Shown: positions 1-9,667, counted from the first letter of the stretch. The stretch is 64,000 nt of DNA from Clostridiaceae bacterium Marseille-Q4143 (GCA_018228645.1 CP073693.1:3234416-3298415); one strand, 5' to 3'. Notes: generated from the sequence alone by a model not told the origin. A program made the numbers and translations.

Positions 1-1
1 T

Positions 2-661
2 CACATCCGCAACATCGAGGAGACCGGCCTTACCGCAGCAGATGAGATGCTCTATCCGGAAAACTGGTGGTATCTGGCAGACCTGCTTTCCTATGTGGCA
101 GTCGGTGCCCGTTCCGTAGAGGATCAGCAGCATCGTATGACCGTCAGCGGTTTTGACGTACCGGCAGGTATGAAGAACCCGACCAGCGGTGATATGACCG
201 TTATGCTCAACTCTGTTGTTGCTGCTCAGCATGCTCACTCCTTTATTTACAGAGGATGGGATGTCGATACTTCCGGTAACCCCCTTGCTCACACCGTACT
301 TCGCGGTGCTGTTAACAAGCGCGGACAGGTACTTCCGAACTATCACTACGAAGATCTCCGTCTGCTCTGTGAGCTGTACGCCGAGAAGAACCTGAAGAAT
401 CCGGCATGCGTGGTTGATACCAACCACTCCAACTCCAACAAGCAGTATCTGGAGCAGATCCGTATTGCAAAAGAAATACTTCACAGCCGCCGTTACAGCG
501 ACGACATCCACAAACTGGTCAAAGGGCTGATGATCGAGAGCTACATCGAAGATGGCAGCCAGAAGATCCATGATCATGTTTATGGAAAATCCATCACCGA
601 TCCCTGCCTTGGCTGGGAGAAGACCGAACGTCTTCTCTTTGAGATTGCAGAGACCTGCTAA
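2..661 (+). CDS. aroF: 3-deoxy-7-phosphoheptulonate (DAHP) synthase, class I, 5' end outside window
   Basis: The reading frame is open from the window edge to the TAA at 659-661, so only the C-terminal ~219 residues are seen. It matches the AroF/AroG/AroH-type DAHP synthase: NPTSGD, the repeated HSF/HTV segment, NKRGQVLPNYHYEDL, and VDTNHSNSNKQ, whose His and Asp/Asn positions belong to the metal and phosphate site. The enzyme condenses phosphoenolpyruvate and erythrose 4-phosphate, the first step of the shikimate pathway, in the cytoplasm. The N-terminal part that carries feedback-inhibition contacts is not visible, so regulation by Phe, Tyr or Trp cannot be judged. A hairpin terminator follows about 20 bp after the stop. 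Confidence 0.93.
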   Translation, partial: HIRNIEETGLTAADEMLYPENWWYLADLLSYVAVGARSVEDQQHRMTVSGFDVPAGMKNPTSGDMTVMLNSVVAAQHAHSFIYRGWDVDTSGNPLAHTVLRGAVNKRGQVLPNYHYEDLRLLCELYAEKNLKNPACVVDTNHSNSNKQYLEQIRIAKEILHSRRYSDDIHKLVKGLMIESYIEDGSQKIHDHVYGKSITDPCLGWEKTERLLFEIAETC

Positions 662-679
662 AATCAAGTCAGAACTCTC

Positions 680-725
680 AAGAAGCTCCACGCCGTTTTA
701 CCGGCATGAAGCTTCTTTTCTATTC
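680..725. terminator. Bidirectional intrinsic terminator between convergent genes
   Basis: An imperfect 16-bp stem (AAGAAGCTcCAcGCCG against CGGCATGAAGCTTCTT, loop TTTTA) is followed by TTTTCT on the plus strand and flanked by A-rich sequence for the minus strand. It sits between the convergent DAHP synthase gene and the PEP-synthase-like gene. Confidence 0.7.
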
Positions 726-729
726 CTCA

Positions 730-3700
730 TTATTTCACATGTTTCTGAATAAAATCCAGTACGATTTTCCTTGTCTCTTCGTAGGCATTGGCTGTTTCAA
801 ACCGGCGTTCCGGATGCCACTGTAGTGCCAGAATCTTCATCTCATCCGAGCCATAGGCTTCCACCACATGATTTTCCCGGTCAATGGCCAACGGCTCAAA
901 GCAGGGTGCCAGTCCTTCTTCATAGATACAGTCAGAATGGTAATTGTTGACCCAGATATTCCGTTGTTCTTTCACAAGCCACACCTGATGATCCATGCCT
1001 CTCGTTCTGGTCACCGGAAGCTTGGGATGATACCAGAGTTTTCCGCCAAACATGACATTAATATACTGCATACCACGGCAGGTGGCGATAATAGGAATGC
1101 CATGGGCCACACAGTAGTGGATCACCTGCTCCTCCATCCGGTCACGGTTGGGCTGCAGTTCATCTTCGTGGGGGCGGTCATACATGGACGGCGGCAAGGA
1201 ACCGCCTCCCACCACAATGAGGAGATCCCTCTTCTTATTGAAAATCATCTCTACATTCTTTGTAAAATTGGAGACGGTCTTCGGGATAAATCCCAGCAGC
1301 TCATAGAACCGCACATAGCCGGACTCCAGAATATCTACCGGGTCACCGTATTGGTTCACGCCTTCTCTCTGAGTAATCAGAGCACTCAGATTTCGGTACT
1401 GGATGCCTTCCTCGATCTTTCCCGCCCTACAGTCAAGGCTTAGATAGCTTAAAGAAGATACATAATGGTAAATCTTCTCTCCACAGCCAATCGCCGCCGG
1501 AATCTCAAACTCCGCACAGCGGATGGCCATGTGAGATGCCGCTCCGCCAAATCGGGTGATAAATGCTTTGATTCCCTTTGTAAACACCCACTCATAACCC
1601 GGATCTGCCTTTGGAACTACCACGATCTTATCATGAATATCTGCGTCCGGCTCCTCATCCAGCAGCACGACCTCTCCTTCCACCCTCTTTGTTGTAATAA
1701 AGTTCGGTCTTGCTTCATAGACTTCCACCACATCAAGACTCCGCCTGTTCAGAATTACCTCCGGCAGATACAGTTCACGGAATTCCTGATATCTTCGGTG
1801 TCTTTTTGCAATTTTTTCTTCCAGCTGGTCCTTCAGTCCATCTGCCGTCAAATATTGCGGCAGCACAAAATCCTCAATTTCCAGCCAGGACAGATCATTT
1901 CTGGCAATCTCCATCATGGCTCCCGCCCGCACTAAAAGTTCCAGAATAAGGCTTAAAGATTTTGTAAACTCAAATTTAAAATATTCTCGTTCTTCGATGG
2001 CATGCCGGATAAAATGCAGAAGCTGTTTCGCAGTCACATGAAGCCCGGACTCTTCAATCGCCTGAGTGAGCCTGTCTAAATTCAGTGCGTCTTCCCTCGG
2101 CACTGGTTTTCTCTGAGATCTGGATGGGCCCGGTCTGAAATTCATCTGGTCGTAACGTTCTGTCCGGATATCATAAGTACCCACACGCAGATGTCCATAT
2201 TTCCGGTTAAACTCTGCGCGGCTGATCTCATCCAGAGAAAAGGCCCGGAAATCTTTCTCAAATTCCGTGGAGACCGTGGAGATCGACTGCATAAATGCAT
2301 CCGTATCCTCTTGGCAGAACCATGTTTGCCCACCGTTTTTTTTCTGTCCTTCCGGTCCGTTTTCTGTCAAACTCCGCAAAAACGCCCTTGCCATAAATGC
2401 CATACGGGCCTGACGTGCAAACTGCGGCGTCCCATAATGCTGCAATCCGGCCCGGAGACTCTGCACTGCCTGCATGATCTGATGAAGTGTAGCCTTATCA
2501 TGATGCAGCAGATCTTCTTCTCTTCCCCGGATTTTCTCCAGTTTTCTGAGACTTTCCATATCCTCTTCCAGGATCTTTTCATAATTCAGCACCGCATCTT
2601 CAGTCACTTCCTTCAGATTTTCCACAAGATTTCTTCGGTCCTCTTCAGTAAATCCATACTCTACCAGACGTTTTGTTCTCTGCTCCGTTCCAAAATCATA
2701 ACTGGAAAATACAATCTCAAATTCTATCTTATCATGTGCTGTCAGATTATGCCGCAGTGAATTCTGATAATAGCGTACAAGTCTTCGAGCCAGCTTCTCC
2801 GGTACTTTCTGCGGAATCAACGAGTAGAACGCATATTCCAGACAGATATAAGGCTTATTTCCGATCCGGTGCATCAGATCTTCTGAAAGTTTTCGGAATC
2901 CAATCCCTGCAATTCCCTGATTCCACGCCCGGTGCGTAATGATGGCCCGATACAGGGAATAATCCAGCGGTCTGGAGTTATTTCCAATGATCTCCGAAGG
3001 ATTCCAGAATGCCATATCCGACATCATCATAGGCTCTCCCGTAATCACATTTTTGTGATGTTCATACATATCCGCTGCATTTTCCAGCAATTTAAAAAAG
3101 GCATTATCGTCGTACACATTTCCTTGTTTATAACTGGCTACCAGCGGCCTCATCTGAAAGAGAATCACCTGATGATCTTTATTAATGGCAAATTCTATAT
3201 CCAGGGCCAGTCCATCCATGATGTGTTCCAGCTCACGCACAGCCCTCAAAAGTTCCCTCCAGGGTGTTTTCAGTGTGCCTTCATCCACATTCCGGACCAC
3301 TTTCATCATCCTGCCTGCCGTTCCACCGGTAACGCTGTCGGTGGATCCTGTCTCATCATAATTGATCAGATAATACGGTTTATTGCTCTGAATATCTCTG
3401 GTAAACACTACACCACTGCAGACCACATGGAGCGCCTGACACTGAATCAACACCTGTTCATCTGACAGACTCTGAATGTCTTTCCTATAAGAAGTGATTA
3501 CCGCGTCAACTGCCTCAATGATTTCTTCCTCGCTGGAAGAATCTACGTCCAAAATACTTTTATAATGTCCCGCATTGGAGCGTTGAAAAGAATCCTCCGC
3601 GGATGAGGAACTTCGTACCACAATTCTCCGTCCTTTAAACTGGTCCATAATCTCATGGCAGACTTCCAGTTTATCCATCTGATAATCTCGGACGTATAGA

Positions 3701-3795
3701 ATATACATTTCTTCTATCGTCGATTCATGAATGAGATTTTTTAGAGCAAACAGGGTATCCGCCTTTGTAGAAATTAATTGTCTGTGCTGTTCCAT
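730..3795 (-). CDS. PEP-synthase/PPDK-like protein fused to a C26-type glutamine amidotransferase domain
   Basis: About 1021 residues. The ATG at 3795 lies 7 nt behind GGAG (a second ATG at 3798 is the alternative). Residues ~20-230 resemble the PPDK/PEP-synthase nucleotide-binding domain (RRIVVRSSSSAEDSF, then a glycine-rich TGGTAGRMM). A helical middle part follows. Near residue 754 FGGAASHMAIR matches the phosphohistidine swivelling domain (canonical GG-TSH-AI), with its His kept. The C-terminal TIM-barrel PEP/pyruvate domain of true PPDK is absent. Instead residues ~815-1020 form a class I glutamine amidotransferase of peptidase C26 type: ATCRGMQ (Cys ~906) and LQWHPE (His ~993). The domains suggest ATP-driven phosphotransfer coupled to gamma-glutamyl hydrolysis or ligation; the substrate is unknown. 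It appears to be a single-gene unit. Confidence 0.75.
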   Translation of the reverse strand: MEQHRQLISTKADTLFALKNLIHESTIEEMYILYVRDYQMDKLEVCHEIMDQFKGRRIVVRSSSSAEDSFQRSNAGHYKSILDVDSSSEEEIIEAVDAVITSYRKDIQSLSDEQVLIQCQALHVVCSGVVFTRDIQSNKPYYLINYDETGSTDSVTGGTAGRMMKVVRNVDEGTLKTPWRELLRAVRELEHIMDGLALDIEFAINKDHQVILFQMRPLVASYKQGNVYDDNAFFKLLENAADMYEHHKNVITGEPMMMSDMAFWNPSEIIGNNSRPLDYSLYRAIITHRAWNQGIAGIGFRKLSEDLMHRIGNKPYICLEYAFYSLIPQKVPEKLARRLVRYYQNSLRHNLTAHDKIEFEIVFSSYDFGTEQRTKRLVEYGFTEEDRRNLVENLKEVTEDAVLNYEKILEEDMESLRKLEKIRGREEDLLHHDKATLHQIMQAVQSLRAGLQHYGTPQFARQARMAFMARAFLRSLTENGPEGQKKNGGQTWFCQEDTDAFMQSISTVSTEFEKDFRAFSLDEISRAEFNRKYGHLRVGTYDIRTERYDQMNFRPGPSRSQRKPVPREDALNLDRLTQAIEESGLHVTAKQLLHFIRHAIEEREYFKFEFTKSLSLILELLVRAGAMMEIARNDLSWLEIEDFVLPQYLTADGLKDQLEEKIAKRHRRYQEFRELYLPEVILNRRSLDVVEVYEARPNFITTKRVEGEVVLLDEEPDADIHDKIVVVPKADPGYEWVFTKGIKAFITRFGGAASHMAIRCAEFEIPAAIGCGEKIYHYVSSLSYLSLDCRAGKIEEGIQYRNLSALITQREGVNQYGDPVDILESGYVRFYELLGFIPKTVSNFTKNVEMIFNKKRDLLIVVGGGSLPPSMYDRPHEDELQPNRDRMEEQVIHYCVAHGIPIIATCRGMQYINVMFGGKLWYHPKLPVTRTRGMDHQVWLVKEQRNIWVNNYHSDCIYEEGLAPCFEPLAIDRENHVVEAYGSDEMKILALQWHPERRFETANAYEETRKIVLDFIQKHVK

Positions 3796-3872
3796 CATTT
3801 TTCTCCTTATAAAGCAAAAAGGCACAAAGAATCCTTATGAATTCTCTGCGCCTTTGCAGTCATGTAAAAAGC

Positions 3873-4754
3873 CTATCCCCGGGGATGTGCTTTGCTGTAT
3901 TCTTTTCTTATTCCCGGCTGAAATTCCGCATAGATCTGTGTTGCAGCCACATCTGTATAGCCAAGCATCTCCTGAATAATCTGAAGACCTGCTCCGCCTG
4001 CCGCCATATGTGCTGCACAGGAATGACGAAATATTCTCGGTGTAATATCTTTATCAATTCCGGCCTTCGCCGCATAACCTTTGAGTACCTTCCAGAATCC
4101 CTGACGACTCATGGGTGCTCCTGAACAATTCAAAAACAGCAGCTTTTCCGGCCTTTTTTTCATAAAGGAATCTCTTCCTCGATCCATATATTCCAACAGT
4201 GCCCGTCCGGCAGTACCTCCAAAGGGAATCATTCGCTCTTTTCCTTCCTCCCGGCAGATAATCCACCCAAAACGCAGATTCACATCCTCTGCTTCCAGAT
4301 GCACAAGTTCACTCACCCGCATGCCAGTCGCATAAAGGAGTTCCAGCATTGCCTTGTCACGCAGACCTTTGGGATTGTCCGTCACCGGCTGGTCAAGAAT
4401 ATCTTCCATCTCCTGTACCGTCAGGATGCCCGGTACTTTTTTTTCCACTTTCGGAGCTTTCAGAAAGAAAGACGGATCTTCTTCCAGCACATGTTCTCTC
4501 ATCAGATATTCAAAAAATGCTTTGATGGATGCAATATAACGGGAAATTGTCGCCGCCGATTTCCCAGTACACTCCATATTCAGCACAAAAGAATTCAGCA
4601 GTGTCGCACTGATCTCATCGACTGAACAGACCCCCTGATTCTTCATATAAGCTGTCATCTTGCCAAGATCTCCATGGTAAGACATCACTGTATTCCGTGA
4701 TACCTTCTTCACATTCTCCAGATATCCGACAAAACGCTGTATTTCTTCGTCCAT
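3873..4754 (-). CDS. XerD-like tyrosine recombinase with altered catalytic residues
   Basis: 293 residues, normal XerC/XerD length, ATG preceded by AGGAAG. The N-terminal SAM-like core-binding domain (residues 1-90) is followed by the catalytic domain. Kept: the first Arg (ATGMRVSE), the beta-hairpin Lys (EEGKERMIPF), the second Arg (FRHS) and the nucleophilic Tyr (TQIYAEF). Changed against E. coli XerD: the box II His is Arg (TPRIFRHS where HxxR is expected), and the His/Trp before the Tyr is Tyr (LGYTDV where LGHSD is expected). The neighbour is spoIIM, and B. subtilis also has xerD near spoIIM, so this occupies the xerD locus. Whether it still resolves chromosome dimers is doubtful from these substitutions; a second XerD may exist elsewhere. 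Confidence 0.85.
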   Translation of the reverse strand: MDEEIQRFVGYLENVKKVSRNTVMSYHGDLGKMTAYMKNQGVCSVDEISATLLNSFVLNMECTGKSAATISRYIASIKAFFEYLMREHVLEEDPSFFLKAPKVEKKVPGILTVQEMEDILDQPVTDNPKGLRDKAMLELLYATGMRVSELVHLEAEDVNLRFGWIICREEGKERMIPFGGTAGRALLEYMDRGRDSFMKKRPEKLLFLNCSGAPMSRQGFWKVLKGYAAKAGIDKDITPRIFRHSCAAHMAAGGAGLQIIQEMLGYTDVAATQIYAEFQPGIRKEYSKAHPRG

Positions 4755-4821
4755 ATAACTTCCTCGAGTTCCAAAAAAGATGGTTACAGTATAGCCGAGA
4801 ATCTGAAAGATTTCAATATTT

Positions 4822-5379
4822 TTATACGATTTTTCCTAAAATCTGCCGTAAAATTGCCGGATTCACACAGGCCTCTGTGAGAATTCCAAATAGCAGGAAA
4901 AGTCCGCCAACAGCTCCAAGCATCAGATACTTTTTCCGATTACTTCCACCGCAAATTACCCACAGAATCATCCATCCGAATGCCGGAAGATAAAAAAATA
5001 CCTGAGGCAGTAGACCTGCCACGCAGATCACAATTCCGCGAAATCCAAGCTGCAGTGTAGAAATACTCAATACACTTCCCCAGATCATTCCCAATAAAAA
5101 GAGCAGGAATCCCATCCAGATCGGAGCTGCGGGGATTATGCCAGCTCCCATAAGCAACATATACTGTCCCAGCCGATATCCCGCAATATAACGGATCATC
5201 TGTACATAATCAATTCGAAAAGAAGCATACTGATTCAGAAAATATTCCCCAAAAATTCCGGAAAACGCAGAATCACTCTGAAGTTGTATGATTCCAATTC
5301 CTGCCAGCATACCCATGCCTGCCACCGCAAGATAAATACTGCCTCCTGCCGGATGCCTGTTTTTCTCAAATCCGTACAT
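4822..5379 (-). CDS. spoIIM: Stage II sporulation protein M (SpoIIM) family membrane protein
   Basis: 185 residues from the ATG at 5379, which has GGGGAGGG 8 nt upstream; an in-frame ATG at 5400 has no ribosome binding site. Four or five hydrophobic segments are visible. The central GSVLSISTLQLGFRG followed by a hydrophobic stretch and LLPQ is characteristic of the SpoIIM family. In Bacillus, SpoIIM acts with SpoIID and SpoIIP in the forespore engulfment machinery at the septal membrane. It lies directly upstream of the xerD-like gene on the same strand. Its ribosome binding site is buried in the arm of the proC terminator hairpin (see that entry), which is unusual. Confidence 0.8.
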   Translation of the reverse strand: MYGFEKNRHPAGGSIYLAVAGMGMLAGIGIIQLQSDSAFSGIFGEYFLNQYASFRIDYVQMIRYIAGYRLGQYMLLMGAGIIPAAPIWMGFLLFLLGMIWGSVLSISTLQLGFRGIVICVAGLLPQVFFYLPAFGWMILWVICGGSNRKKYLMLGAVGGLFLLFGILTEACVNPAILRQILGKIV

Positions 5380-5421
5380 AAAAAATCCCTCCCCACCCAT
5401 TCTATGGGAGAGGAAGGATTT
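5380..5421 (-). terminator. proC terminator whose 3' arm contains the spoIIM ribosome binding site
   Basis: On the minus strand an 18-bp stem (one mismatch, two G-U pairs, 3-nt loop AGA) is followed at once by TTTTTT and then by the spoIIM ATG. The 3' arm includes GGGGAGGG (plus-strand 5387-5394), the only good Shine-Dalgarno sequence for spoIIM. The hairpin should therefore stop transcription from proC and, in any transcript crossing it, hide the spoIIM start site. Confidence 0.8.
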
Positions 5422-5430
5422 TTATGACTG

Positions 5431-6225
5431 TCAGATTTCTATACATTTCTTATAGACCGCTTCACAGCCTTTGAGCACCGCATTTCGGAATCCTGTTTCC
5501 TCCAGTGCAGCCACCCCGGCAATCGTCGTTCCTGCCGGTGAGCATACCTGATCCTTCAGAACTCCCGGATGTTCGCCCGTCTCAAGTACCATGGAAGCAG
5601 CACCTTTTACCGCCTGTGCAGCAAATATGTATGCCTGTTTTCTCGGCATGCCGCACCGGACAGCGCCGTCTGCAAGTGCTTCAATAAACATATAAACAAA
5701 TGCCGGTGAGCTGCCGCTGGCACATACTACAGCATCCATCAGCCGCTCTTCGATATATTCTGCTTTTCCACAGGAAGAAAAAATTCTGGTCAGGACATCC
5801 AGTTCTTCATCGGTAAACTCCTCTTTCCGGCAGCTGATTCCTGTCATTCCTTCACCAATCATTGCCGGAGTATTGGGCATCACCCGTACAATCCTTTTAT
5901 CATTTCCCAGATTGAGTTTCAGCTGATCGATGGTTCTACCGGGTGCCAGCGAAATAATCACATGATCCGGTGTCAACATATAACGAACCGCATTCAAAAC
6001 TTCCTCATAAAACTGCGGCTTAATCGCCAGTATAAGATATTTGCACCGATTTGCACATTCTGCATTAGAATCCGCATAATCAACTCCAGTTTCCTCATGT
6101 ACCCCCAGCTTTGTTGCTTCTGTCTTTGCACAAAATACAAAATCTGTCTTTGGAAACTCTTTTAAAGCACCTTGCAAAATTGCTTTTCCCATGTTGCCCA
6201 TTCCGATAAAACCTATCTTTGCCAT
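5431..6225 (-). CDS. proC: Pyrroline-5-carboxylate reductase
   Basis: 264 residues starting at MAKIGFIGMGNMGKAIL, the N-terminal Rossmann NAD(P)H-binding loop; AGGAG lies about 11 nt upstream of the ATG. The C-terminal DQVCSPAGTTIAGV-ALEE-GFR segment is the ProC signature at the dimer/substrate site. The enzyme reduces delta-1-pyrroline-5-carboxylate to proline in the cytoplasm. It stands downstream of rny with its own intrinsic terminator after the stop codon. Upstream in-frame residues are not needed for the fold. Confidence 0.95.
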   Translation of the reverse strand: MAKIGFIGMGNMGKAILQGALKEFPKTDFVFCAKTEATKLGVHEETGVDYADSNAECANRCKYLILAIKPQFYEEVLNAVRYMLTPDHVIISLAPGRTIDQLKLNLGNDKRIVRVMPNTPAMIGEGMTGISCRKEEFTDEELDVLTRIFSSCGKAEYIEERLMDAVVCASGSSPAFVYMFIEALADGAVRCGMPRKQAYIFAAQAVKGAASMVLETGEHPGVLKDQVCSPAGTTIAGVAALEETGFRNAVLKGCEAVYKKCIEI

Positions 6226-6254
6226 GATCCTGTTTCTCCTTTTCCTGCGTAAAA

Positions 6255-6288
6255 TCACAGAAAGGATGCCGCAATTGCGACATCCTCT
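6255..6288 (-). terminator. Probable rny terminator
   Basis: A near-perfect hairpin at 6263-6286 (AGGATGTCGC-AATT-GCGGCATCCT on the minus strand) is followed by TTTCTGTGATTTT. It lies between the rny stop and proC. Confidence 0.55.
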
Positions 6289-6312
6289 TTGTTATCTTTT
6301 CATCTTTTGTCT

Positions 6313-7860
6313 TTACTTCGCGTAATCTGTAACTCTGCTCTCGCGAATTACATTGACCTTGATCTGACCAGGATACTCCAGTTCCGCTTCGATCTGTTTT
6401 GAGATGTCTCTCGCCAACAATACCATCTCTGCGTCATCTACCTGATCCGGAACTACCATAACACGAACCTCTCTACCTGCCTGAATAGCAAAAGATTTAT
6501 CAACTCCCTTAAAGGAGTTCGCAATATCTTCCAGTTGTTTTAATCTGTTGGTATAAGTCTCCAGTGTCTCTCTTCTCGCGCCTGGTCTTGCAGCTGAAAT
6601 AGTATCTGCTGCCTGAACAATACAGGCGATCAGGGAAGTAGGCTCTACATCTCCATGATGTGATTCAACTGCGTTGATCACTGTAGCTGATTCCTTATAC
6701 TTCTTACATAATTCTACACCGATCTGAATATGGGATCCTTCCATCTCATGATCGATGGATTTACCGATATCATGTAAAAGTCCGGCTCTCTTTGCCAGAC
6801 GGACATCTACGCCGATCTCTCCTGCCAGAAGACCTGACAGCTGAGCAACTTCAATAGAATGTTTCAGCGCATTCTGCCCATAACTGCTGCGGAATTTCAT
6901 ACGTCCAAGCAGACGTACCAGTTCCGGATGAATTCCGTGAACTCCGACTTCCAGAGTAGCGGCTTCGCCTTCCTCACGGATCATCGTTTCAACTTCCTTC
7001 TGGGCCTTTTCTACCATCTCCTCAATTCTTGCCGGATGGATACGGCCATCAACAATCAGTTTCTCCAATGCGATACGGGCCACTTCCCGGCGAATCGGAT
7101 CGAAACCGGACAAAATAACTGCTTCCGGTGTATCGTCAATAATCAGATCCACACCGGTCATAGTCTCGAGAGTTCTGATATTTCTTCCCTCACGACCAAT
7201 GATACGTCCCTTCATCTCGTCATTTGGAAGCTGAACTACAGAAATCGTTGTTTCAGCCACATGGTCAGCTGCACATTTCTGAATTGCGGTGACTACATAG
7301 TCCTTCGCTTTTCTTCCTGCTTCCTCTTTTGCTCTGCTTTCCAGCTCTTTTACGAGCTTCGCAGTCTCATGTTTTACATCTTCTTCAACTGTTTTTAAAA
7401 GATATTCTTTTGCCTGTTCGGAGGTAAGACCTGAGATTCGTTCCAGTTCCTGCACACGTTTTGCGGACAGCTCTTCTACTTCAGCACGTCTCTTTGCAAG
7501 ACGCTCTTCCTGAGCAGCAAAGCTTGCTTCTCTGCGCTCGATCGCCTCTGTCTTCTTATCCAGAATTTCCTCTTTTGTAAGGACACGACGTTCATAACGC
7601 TGGAGTTCCGCTCTGCGTTCCTTGGTCTCTTTCTCTAATTCATTTCTGGTCTTCATAGACTCTTCTTTTGCTTCCAGCATCGCTTCACGTTTCTTTGTCT
7701 CTGCTGCTTTCAGCGCTTCGTCTACGATCTCTCTTGCTCTGTCTTCCGCACTGCCGATCTTGGCTTCCACTACCTTTTTGCGATAGCCGACTGCACAAGG
7801 CCAGGTGATAACTGCGGTCAGAACAACAGCAACCAGAACTGCTATTATGATCGGAACCAT
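6313..7860 (-). CDS. rny: Ribonuclease Y
   Basis: 515 residues from the ATG at 7860. An N-terminal transmembrane helix (residues ~1-22) is followed by a long charged coiled coil (~25-200), a KH domain (~205-270, with the loop [13 protein letters not shown]) and an HD domain with [15 protein letters not shown]. This is the exact architecture of RNase Y (YmdA), the membrane-anchored endoribonuclease that initiates mRNA decay in Firmicutes. A GTG at 7872 is in frame but overlaps the AAGGAGG sequence, so the ATG is preferred. It has its own promoter (7914-7942). Confidence 0.97.
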   Translation of the reverse strand: MVPIIIAVLVAVVLTAVITWPCAVGYRKKVVEAKIGSAEDRAREIVDEALKAAETKKREAMLEAKEESMKTRNELEKETKERRAELQRYERRVLTKEEILDKKTEAIERREASFAAQEERLAKRRAEVEELSAKRVQELERISGLTSEQAKEYLLKTVEEDVKHETAKLVKELESRAKEEAGRKAKDYVVTAIQKCAADHVAETTISVVQLPNDEMKGRIIGREGRNIRTLETMTGVDLIIDDTPEAVILSGFDPIRREVARIALEKLIVDGRIHPARIEEMVEKAQKEVETMIREEGEAATLEVGVHGIHPELVRLLGRMKFRSSYGQNALKHSIEVAQLSGLLAGEIGVDVRLAKRAGLLHDIGKSIDHEMEGSHIQIGVELCKKYKESATVINAVESHHGDVEPTSLIACIVQAADTISAARPGARRETLETYTNRLKQLEDIANSFKGVDKSFAIQAGREVRVMVVPDQVDDAEMVLLARDISKQIEAELEYPGQIKVNVIRESRVTDYAK

Positions 7861-7913
7861 ATACAGGAGCACCTCCTTATTTAGTTTTCATTGTACATTA
7901 CACAACATATTAA

Positions 7914-7942
7914 ATTTTAAACTGTTTTTACAATTGTGTCAA
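7914..7942 (-). promoter_or_regulatory. Sigma-A-type promoter of rny
   Basis: Minus-strand TTGACA (7937-7942) and TAAAAT (7914-7919) are separated by 17 bp, about 55 bp upstream of the rny start and downstream of recX. Confidence 0.7.
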
Positions 7943-7988
7943 GTGCTCTGTGTGTTTTTTTGTGCAACTTGTTCGCTGCATGAGTGAT

Positions 7989-8516
7989 TCACGACCAGCC
8001 GTCCGTCTCCCTCAAAACCGCCAGAACATCCCCCATTCGAAAGCCTTTCCGTAAAAGTGCAGCGATCAGTTTCCGCCTTGTTTTTTCATCTGTTATTTCC
8101 GGACGATACCCTTTTTTCTCAAGAAACCTGCGGATCAGTGGTTTCTCATCCGCAGGTTCCAGATCTTCATAAACTTTCTGAATCAGTTCCTGCGGCACCC
8201 CTTTCCGGTACTGCAGTTCCTGTTCCAACTGCCGGCGGCTCTTCTGTTCCCGCCGGTATTCAATGTAGTTTCTTACATATCGCTCATCATCAATGTAACC
8301 GTAACTTTTCACATAGGCAATGGCATCTTCCACCAGTTCCGGCGAAAACTCTGCCTGCAGGAGTTTTTCCCGGAGCTGTGCCTCCGTACGGTCCATCCGT
8401 TCCAGAATCTTGAGCGCCTTTAATCTTGCCTTACGACAATTCGAGGTCTGATCTGTCTTTGGCAGCTTCTGCTCCGGTTTCTGTCTGTCTGAATTCTTCC
8501 GGTACCGGTAATCCAT
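7989..8516 (-). CDS. recX: Regulatory protein RecX
   Basis: 175 residues, made of three-helix RecX repeats: [44 protein letters not shown] and the distal [22 protein letters not shown]. RecX binds RecA filaments and modulates recombination and SOS induction. The gene overlaps the 3' end of recA by 86 bp in another frame, which implies translational coupling. The start at 8516 has only a weak GAGGG upstream, so the true start could be further inside, but no better ATG is present near it. Confidence 0.88.
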   Translation of the reverse strand: MDYRYRKNSDRQKPEQKLPKTDQTSNCRKARLKALKILERMDRTEAQLREKLLQAEFSPELVEDAIAYVKSYGYIDDERYVRNYIEYRREQKSRRQLEQELQYRKGVPQELIQKVYEDLEPADEKPLIRRFLEKKGYRPEITDEKTRRKLIAALLRKGFRMGDVLAVLRETDGWS

Positions 8517-9534
8517 AATGTTCTCTGACCCTCATCTCTACTTCATCGCGAATCTCAGGATTGTCATGAAGAAACTGCTTTGCATTTTCTCTTCCCTGTC
8601 CGATCTTCGCGTCATTATATGCATACCACGCACCGCTCTTGGCAATGATTCCACATTCCGCTGCCAGATCCAGAATATCTCCGTCTGTGGAGATTCCCTT
8701 TCCAAATACAATATCGAACTCTGCCTCTTTGAAAGGCGGTGCAATCTTATTCTTTACTACTTTGACGCGGGTATGGTTACCTACCACCTCTCCGCTCTGC
8801 TTCAGTGCCTCTGTACGGCGTACATCCAGACGAACAGAAGCATAGAACTTCAATGCACGTCCGCCGGTAGTCGTCTCCGGATTACCAAACATAACGCCGA
8901 TCTTCTCACGCAGCTGGTTGATAAAGATTACAATACAGTTGGTCTTGCTGACAATGGAAGTCAATTTTCTCAGTGCCTGAGACATAAGACGAGCCTGGAG
9001 ACCCACATGAGAATCCCCCATGTCTCCATCAATCTCCGCCTTGGGAACCAGTGCTGCGACAGAGTCCACAATCACAATGTCTACTGCGCCGGAGCGAACC
9101 ATCATCTCGGTAATCTCCAACGCCTGCTCTCCGTTGTCCGGCTGGGAAATATAGAGATTATCCACATCCACACCAATATTTTTCGCATAAACCGGATCCA
9201 GCGCATGCTCTGCGTCAATAAATCCTGCAATGCCGCCACGCTTCTGTACTTCTGCTACCATATGAAGAGCTACGGTCGTCTTACCACTGGACTCCGGTCC
9301 ATAGATCTCCACAATACGTCCTTTCGGTACACCGCCTGCACCAAGCGCAATATCAAGACTTAGGGATCCGGTTGGCACCGTCTCCACCTGCATGCGGCTG
9401 GACTGATCACCCAGTTTCATGACAGAACCTTTTCCATACTGTTTTTCAATCTGAGAAAGTGCCGCATCCAGTGCTTTTAATCTTTCTTCTTTAGCTACAG
9501 CTTTCCCATTCTGCATTTTATCTTCTTTTCCCAT
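8431..9534 (-). CDS. recA: Recombinase A
   Basis: 367 residues; ATG with AAGGAG 8 nt upstream. The Walker A loop GPESSGKTT, Walker B ([11 protein letters not shown]), the MAW-type [22 protein letters not shown] loop region and the C-terminal regulatory domain are all present. RecA forms filaments on single-stranded DNA, drives strand exchange and stimulates LexA self-cleavage. A LexA box lies just upstream (9567-9580), so the gene is expected to be SOS-induced. It is followed by overlapping recX. Confidence 0.98.
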   Translation of the reverse strand: MGKEDKMQNGKAVAKEERLKALDAALSQIEKQYGKGSVMKLGDQSSRMQVETVPTGSLSLDIALGAGGVPKGRIVEIYGPESSGKTTVALHMVAEVQKRGGIAGFIDAEHALDPVYAKNIGVDVDNLYISQPDNGEQALEITEMMVRSGAVDIVIVDSVAALVPKAEIDGDMGDSHVGLQARLMSQALRKLTSIVSKTNCIVIFINQLREKIGVMFGNPETTTGGRALKFYASVRLDVRRTEALKQSGEVVGNHTRVKVVKNKIAPPFKEAEFDIVFGKGISTDGDILDLAAECGIIAKSGAWYAYNDAKIGQGRENAKQFLHDNPEIRDEVEMRVREHYGLPVPEEFRQTETGAEAAKDRSDLELS

Positions 9535-9566
9535 GAAATATCTCCTTATAATCGAATTTCACAATA

Positions 9567-9580
9567 CGAACTTTTGTTCG
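9567..9580. promoter_or_regulatory. LexA (SOS) box upstream of recA
   Basis: CGAACTTTTGTTCG is a perfect match to the Firmicutes LexA operator CGAAC-N4-GTTCG and sits 33 bp before the recA start codon. Confidence 0.92.
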
Positions 9581-9621
9581 ATTCCCTGTTATCTATCCTA
9601 TCTTATTTGCATGGGATTGTC

Positions 9622-9667
9622 AAGAAAAAAATCCTGGCGGACAGCTTTTGACTGTCTGCCAGGATTC
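9622..9667 (-). terminator. Intrinsic terminator of asd
   Basis: On the minus strand, after the asd stop codon, a 14-15-bp hairpin (AATCCTGGCAGACAG ... CTGTCCGCCAGGATT) is followed by a run of T residues. Confidence 0.88.
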
